A stretch of DNA of 8,776 bases from Bacteroidales bacterium UBA2714 (GTDB taxonomy: Bacteria; Bacteroidota; Bacteroidia; Bacteroidales; P3). Positions 6,001 to 8,776 of this stretch are shown piece after piece (the first letter of the stretch is position 1; each line of letters begins with the position of its first letter). Below the pieces are notes generated by a model that saw only the letters and a program-made list of their open reading frames with translations, searched no databases and was not told the origin of the DNA. Where the stretch lies: NCBI GenBank assembly GCA_002354035.1, contig DEKU01000039.1, positions 1 through 8,776 of the forward strand, in the 5' to 3' direction. Both the position numbers and the translations under genes were made by a program.

Positions 6001-6731
6001 TCGTTGTCGCAAATGGGCTGTGCGCCACGGATGAAGGCGTTAAAGCAAGGGGTATGGACGGTGAGATGGCGGAGGCAGTCGGTGGTGGCGGTGTCGGAGG
6101 CGGCGGAGAGGGTGAAAGTGTAGTCGGTGTTGGGGGAGAGGTTGGAGAGGGTGCAATAGTTGCCAGTGATGAGGGTGTCGGGCAGAGAGCCGGAGAGGAG
6201 GAAGGAAGAGGTGTCGTTATGGGCTATCCAGGAGAGGGTCAGGGAGGTGGCGGTGAGGTCGGTGTAGGAGAAGTGGGCGATAAAGTTCTGGCAGGGAGAG
6301 GGATGGATGGTGTAGAGGAGTTGGAAGCCAGAGCGGGAGGTGAAGGCGTCGGAGGAGAAATAGAGGGTCATGACGCCAGTGACGGAGATGCAATGGAGGC
6401 TGCCGGAGCCGCTGTAGGAGCCGAGGGTGGTGCCTGTGCGGCCGTTGCCGTTGTAGACATAGAGATAGTCGTTCATCCACTCGGTGGCGTAGTTGCCGGA
6501 CAGTTCGATGGTGTCGCCCAGGCGGGCAGTGATTATTACCATTCCGGCAAACTGGTTGGAGTAGTTGGCCGAGGGGCCACCGTTGTCGAAGATGTAGCCT
6601 GAGAGGCTGGTGGTGCCGTCGACATAGACGGTGGAGGCATTGTCGAAAAGGACGGTGTCCTGCGCCTGGCAGGGGGTGAGGGACAACAAGGCCAAGAAGG
6701 ACAGGAGGAATGAGAGTCGGGGTAATTTCAT
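3021..6731 (-). CDS. Large secreted multidomain protein with T9SS type B C-terminal sorting domain
   Basis: This 1236-residue exported protein has a signal peptide (1 to about 23, MKLPRLSFLLSFLALLSL, cleaved near CQA-Q). Visible modules are a CUB-like domain (about 25-145, with DYLYVYNG and MTLYFSSD), an Fn3-like domain (147-227, LTLSW, LSPNTDYTFTLSA), an Ig-like SprB-type module (228-297, SYLWSTGHTS, PGVYSLIV), and a P-like domain (about 350-553) with IEHSYAGDIYINITCPN and GCPMNGTWFIEVIDGW separated by a long insert. Seven repeats of about 52 residues follow (622-984), then an Ig-like module (988-1060), a PKD-like domain (about 1065-1147) and the C-terminal domain (1148-1236: YFPNVFTPGADINNRF, EIWIFDRQGAKVY, GWDG, YVYLCRY). 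In Bacteroidota this last domain directs type IX export and cell-surface attachment. No catalytic domain is seen, so adhesion or a structural surface role is inferred. It begins 121 bp after the TPR gene and ends 13 bp before rsmA. No clear Bacteroidota promoter is seen upstream. Confidence 0.92.
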   Translation of the reverse strand: MKLPRLSFLLSFLALLSLTPCQAQDTVLFDNASTVYVDGTTSLSGYIFDNGGPSANYSNQFAGMVIITARLGDTIELSGNYATEWMNDYLYVYNGNGRTGTTLGSYSGSGSLHCISVTGVMTLYFSSDAFTSRSGFQLLYTIHPSPCQNFIAHFSYTDLTATSLTLSWIAHNDTSSFLLSGSLPDTLITGNYCTLSNLSPNTDYTFTLSAASDTATTDCLRHLTVHTPCFNAFIRGAQPICDNDTILLTADSADSYLWSTGHTSRSISVTQPGVYSLIVGSSSGCTDTDQVTIHERRMDLVTNIPSSLCPGDSANIWVGFGHDAPVRVNLGQNVLSEAERIFLPDGVYCPPFGCAYRSELEFSDFPHDARITDVNDIRYVMLQIEHSYAGDIYINITCPNAQKADILRYGGTGTSNCNSSIADSSRGWQSGNNAHTSTNFGNPVPGEAVNECDSTAYSNRPGTGWRYCWSNATDAGYTYAPGDGLIYRSGNVHSSSFDSSNVALGTQFYHPDESLAALVGCPMNGTWFIEVIDGWTGDNGYIFGWTLALNPERLSRYEYTPTVQSADLLGPWQERRSDTSFCIHAPTSLLADTTVTYLLHIFDSNGCRHDTSFSITFFAAYNDTIFDTVLENNLPRTVRGQSFTSDVSNHLFSSPNSHGCDSLIVYNLHVLRNSRSTQFVTICADQLPYLWNDTPLTAAGAYRDTIPNANGADSIMSLTLTVLPSYSLTLFDTICQGQTYPFNDTLLSSSGSYSYSGHTVSNPQCDSSTTLHLTVHPTSIGYIDLSACDSLSWQGTIYRHSVVDTVLSTTPNAFGCDSTVIINLTVNTSPTTSFFDTCTENQLPRHFRDSIFYTDITAVPVLVPSDSLCDSVIVYSLHVLRNVFTHFDTTVCLNHLPLTWHGHLFSDSATFVDTLTCQNGADSIIISSLHTLPFFSLQHYDTICQGQSYSFGNQQLTLPGLYADTLTALNQCDSIINLHLQVFDTIHIQLSWDHTCLSPAHYLISSDTSSRWRYQWSSDPADPSLPIQQHLSQIQVNPTVPTTYLLTISHEGTSRCAATDSLLLQPIVPLHIDWEINKSTQQVEIINNSTGFTSQTWFVDGQLSDNHSSRLIYYADDETDSILVTLIISNDLCADTLTQSISLLNSSIYFPNVFTPGADINNRFVAIGRGILEYEIWIFDRQGAKVYHSTDMSEGWDGTSQGIPCRQAAYVYLCRYRLAESPRGYQTAKGTVVLLR
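3780..4868 (-). repeat. Seven tandem ~52-residue repeats encoded within the secreted protein
   Basis: The end-of-unit motif (C/A)DS + beta strand starts at residues 660, 712, 765, 816, 869, 921 and 972, a spacing of 51-53. Most units also have an early Cys (683, 735, 788, 838, 892, 944). Units 1, 2 and 3 resemble units 5, 6 and 7 more than their direct neighbours: LPRTVRG..CDSLIVYNLHVLRN against LPRHFRD..CDSVIVYSLHVLRN, and FDTICQGQTY against YDTICQGQSY. The DNA is similar too, as 'ggaggacgtggaggctgtag' at 4091 recurs with one change at 4718, 627 bp or 209 codons away. Unit 4 (about 779-830, ACDSLSWQGTIY..GCDSTVIINLTV) matches the common Bacteroidota adhesin repeat best. Confidence 0.88.
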
Positions 6732-6852
6732 AATGGTATGGTTTATTTATATATTTTTTTATTACATGATGGTGAACATATAGTTAGGTGCATCCAAGAG
6801 GGTATAAATAACTTGTGGGGGTGGAAAAGAGTGCAGCATGGGGATAGGGGGG
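6732..6852 (-). other. Intergenic gap between TPR gene and secreted-protein gene
   Basis: This 121-bp gap is more AT-rich than the genes around it, with a run of seven T's on the plus strand near 6754-6760. I see no stable hairpin and no TTTG/TAnnTTTG promoter pair reading toward 6731. A short frame of 25 codons (6839-6762, starting MLHSFPPPQV) sits 13 bp after the TPR stop; nothing shows that it is translated. The gap may hold an unrecognised promoter for the downstream operon. Confidence 0.4.
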
Positions 6853-8709
6853 TTATTGGACGGATGGGGGCGGGAGGGTGTCGGAGAGGAGGCGATAGCG
6901 TTTGCGCGCTTGGTCGATGTAGAGGCTGGCGGGATAGTCGAGGATGAGTTTTTCGTAGCATTCGCGGGCACGCTGGGGGTTGTTGAGGCGGTCTTCGTTG
7001 AGTTGGGCGAGGAGGTGGAGCGCATCGTCGGCCAAGAGGTCGTTGGGATAGAAGTCGACGAGCTGCTGGAGGAGGGAGTCGGCTTCGGCGTAGCGCTGCT
7101 GGCGGATGCGGATGCGCGCTTTCTGGTAGAGTACTTCGTCGAAAAGGGGATGGGAGAGTGCGCTGTGGGCGATGTCGTCGAAGGCATGCCAGGCGGAGTC
7201 GAGGAGGTTGCGGTAGAGCAGGAGGTCGGCAGCGGCATAGCGGGCAAGCATGTCGAAGGTGCTGTCGTCCTCCATGTTGTCGCTGATGAGGAGGGAGAGC
7301 TCCATGGCGTCGTTGGCGATGAGTTTGGAGGTGGAGGCGCGGAGGACGTCGAGCTGGGTTTTGGCCCAGAGGAAGTCGTTGTTGTAGTAGGAGAGTTTGG
7401 CATTCTTGAATTTGGCAAGGGAACCCAGGATGTCGTTTTTGTTGGCTTTTTCGACTTGCATGTAGAGGAGGGAGGCATCCCAGACTTCGCCAGCAAAGAG
7501 GAGGAGATCGGCCAGGGCGAGTTTGGTCTCGTCGCGGTGTTTGGGGGAGAGTTTGGGGAGGTCGAGGATGTCGTAAAGGATGTCGGCGGCGGCCTGGACA
7601 CTGTCGGCATGGTAGGCAAGGAGGTCGGCGTAGTTGCGCATGAGCTGGACGGTGCTGGTGGTTTTGCCCAGCTCGACCAAGGCGGCACGGTAGTCGCGAA
7701 GGAGCCGGGAGAGGAGCTGGTTTTCGATGGGGAAATGGCGGTTTAGGCGCTCGAAAGCCACTTCGAGGCCCCCTACCCTTGCGGCGAAGTAATTGGGGCC
7801 ATCAGGGCCCTTGCGGACGACGAGGGAGTAGCATTGCTCGGCTATGTCGTAGGCCTGGTTGGAGCGGGCGATGGAGGCGACACGCATGAGTGGCTCGCCA
7901 CCGAGGTCGGGGAAACGGGCGTCGATGGCTTTGGCCTGCACCATGGCAAACTGGAAGTCTTTCTGCTGCAGGGAGAACCAGAGCATCATCTCGATGTACT
8001 GCTTGTTGTCGGGGTGCTGCTGGACACGCTGGATGAGGGCCTGACGGAGGCCGTCGACGAGCTTGGGGTTGGAGGTTTCGTTGAGGATGCGCTGGAGGGA
8101 GATCTGGATGGAACCAAGCATGTTGGGGGATTTGTCGAGGAGGTCGAAGTATTCCTGCATCATGGCTTGGTAGTCGCCGACCCGTTGGTAGAGGGTGGCC
8201 AGCTCGTTGACGAAGAGGAATTCGTTGTTGGCTTTCTTACGAGCGAGGAGGTAGACCTGGATGGCGTATTCGGGATGGCCTACGGATTCGAATGCTTGTG
8301 TGAGCTCGCTGATTTGCTTGGAGTCGTAGCCGATTTTCTGGATGGCGGCTTCGTAGGTGCGGGAGGCTTTGCGACGCTCGGAGCGCAGCTCGTGGAGGTG
8401 GCCTAAGTCGACATGGAGATAGAGGTCGTTGGGGTATTGCTTGATGCGTTTTTCGACAAGGCGCTGGGCTTCTTTGTACTCCTTGAGTTCGACGAAGGAA
8501 CGGAAGAGCATCTGGTAATAAAACTTGTTGGGCGCACGCGCGTAGAGGGCTTCGTAGCACTCGGCAGCCTGTTCGAACTGACCGCTGGAATAATAGTGCG
8601 CGGCCAACTGTTCCTGCGTCTGCTGTGCACGGCAGGGAGCGAGGGAACAGAGCACGAAGGCCAAGCATAGCAACCATCGCTTATGAATCAGGACCGTTGT
8701 CATGTGCAT
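6853..8709 (-). CDS. Exported tetratricopeptide-repeat protein
   Basis: This 618-residue, mostly helical protein has an N-terminal export signal: basic HKR at 9-11, then WLLCLAFVLCSLAP and probable cleavage near CRA-Q (residues 26-29). The LAPC could be read as a lipobox, but Pro just before Cys argues against a lipoprotein. TPR-like helix pairs begin at once (31-64: LAAHYYSSGQFEQAAECYEALYARAP) and recur along the chain. The clearest at the C-terminal end are 523-556 (DEVLYQKARIRIRQQRYAEADSLLQQLVDFYPND) and 560-601 (ADDALHLLAQL through ARECYEKLILDYPASLYIDQA). TPR arrays bind proteins; the likely place is the periplasm or outer membrane. Two starts are possible, at 8709 and 8703 (M1 or M3), with little difference. 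It begins 7 bp after a terminator and is followed after 121 bp by the secreted-protein gene, so a role in the assembly of that protein is possible but unproven. Confidence 0.88.
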   Translation of the reverse strand: MHMTTVLIHKRWLLCLAFVLCSLAPCRAQQTQEQLAAHYYSSGQFEQAAECYEALYARAPNKFYYQMLFRSFVELKEYKEAQRLVEKRIKQYPNDLYLHVDLGHLHELRSERRKASRTYEAAIQKIGYDSKQISELTQAFESVGHPEYAIQVYLLARKKANNEFLFVNELATLYQRVGDYQAMMQEYFDLLDKSPNMLGSIQISLQRILNETSNPKLVDGLRQALIQRVQQHPDNKQYIEMMLWFSLQQKDFQFAMVQAKAIDARFPDLGGEPLMRVASIARSNQAYDIAEQCYSLVVRKGPDGPNYFAARVGGLEVAFERLNRHFPIENQLLSRLLRDYRAALVELGKTTSTVQLMRNYADLLAYHADSVQAAADILYDILDLPKLSPKHRDETKLALADLLLFAGEVWDASLLYMQVEKANKNDILGSLAKFKNAKLSYYNNDFLWAKTQLDVLRASTSKLIANDAMELSLLISDNMEDDSTFDMLARYAAADLLLYRNLLDSAWHAFDDIAHSALSHPLFDEVLYQKARIRIRQQRYAEADSLLQQLVDFYPNDLLADDALHLLAQLNEDRLNNPQRARECYEKLILDYPASLYIDQARKRYRLLSDTLPPPSVQ

Positions 8710-8716
8710 AACTTAT

Positions 8717-8747
8717 AAAAAACACCGGAAAGGGGGTTCCCGGTGTT
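8717..8747 (-). terminator. Rho-independent terminator after the tRNA
   Basis: Read on the minus strand, AACACCGG (8747-8740) pairs with CCGGTGTT (8728-8721) around an 11-nt loop. The right arm runs straight into a T-run, giving six T's in total (8722-8717). It lies 7 nt after the tRNA 3' end and only 7 nt before the first ATG of the TPR gene, so it should end tRNA transcription but leaves almost no space for a separate TPR promoter. Confidence 0.85.
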
Positions 8748-8754
8748 GCGTGAG

Positions 8755-8776
8755 TGACTAAGCTGGGATTCGAACC
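8755..8776 (-). tRNA. tRNA 3' end (partial; amino acid not determinable)
   Basis: The window edge cuts a minus-strand tRNA. Visible are the last two bases of the T-stem 5' side (GG), the T-loop TTCGAAT (8774-8768), the T-stem 3' side CCCAG (8767-8763), a 7-nt acceptor strand CTTAGTC (8762-8756) and the probable discriminator A (8755). CCA is not encoded, which is common in this phylum. The anticodon lies outside the window. The missing 5' acceptor strand should read GACTAAG if this reading is right. Confidence 0.85.

Noticed and set aside
5427..6602. Long plus-strand open frame (391 codons) opposite the secreted-protein gene
   Set aside because: It is a low-complexity Gly/Val/Glu/Asp-rich product that mirrors the codon bias of the minus-strand gene. 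The minus strand has a signal peptide, domains and a sorting signal in the same place.
6838..7746. Plus-strand open frame (302 codons) opposite the TPR gene
   Set aside because: Its Val/Gly/Glu-rich composition is explained by antisense of the TPR codons, while the minus-strand frame shows a clear signal peptide and TPR pattern.
6853..8709. Lipoprotein signal in the TPR protein (LAPC)
   Set aside because: Pro directly before Cys does not fit a lipobox, and a signal-peptidase I site (CRA-Q) follows directly.

Overview
The window looks like chromosomal DNA from a member of the Bacteroidota, probably the Bacteroidales or a near relative, and GC-rich for the phylum. The best evidence is the long secreted protein at 3021-6731. 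It has a signal peptide, CUB-like, Fn3-like and P-like domains, a run of about 52-residue 'CDS' repeats, and a C-terminal domain of the type IX secretion (gliding-motility-associated, type B) kind. No genus can be named from this sequence alone.

Layout. Positions 1-386 are non-coding and packed with short perfect hairpins, nearly all with a 3-nt loop. They lie in two long direct-repeat copies (1-113 and 234-349) and the spacer around them, and the array probably continues left of the window. Positions 387-677 hold no gene I can support, only a few stem-loops and one weak promoter-like box. A perfect 20-bp inverted repeat (678-726) and a strong Shine-Dalgarno sequence precede the only plus-strand gene (757-1593), a Bacteroidota-type hypothetical protein.

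The rest is read from the minus strand. In order of transcription it holds the 3' end of a tRNA (8776-8755), a Rho-independent terminator (8747-8717), an exported TPR protein (8709-6853), a 121-bp gap, the 1236-residue secreted multidomain protein (6731-3021), rsmA/ksgA (3007-2204) and an MntP-like membrane protein (2199-1636). The last three are 13 and 4 bp apart and are probably one transcript. They meet the plus-strand gene tail to tail.

How the genes fit together. The TPR protein and the large protein both carry export signals and could act together at the cell envelope, but only their adjacency suggests this. RsmA is a housekeeping 16S rRNA dimethyltransferase. The last gene keeps the MntP fold pattern but lacks the acidic residues expected at the metal-transport positions. 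The points most worth a second look are the hairpin array, the 20-bp inverted repeat, the degenerate MntP-like protein, the four-unit higher-order repeat in the secreted protein, and the terminator that abuts the start codon of the TPR gene.
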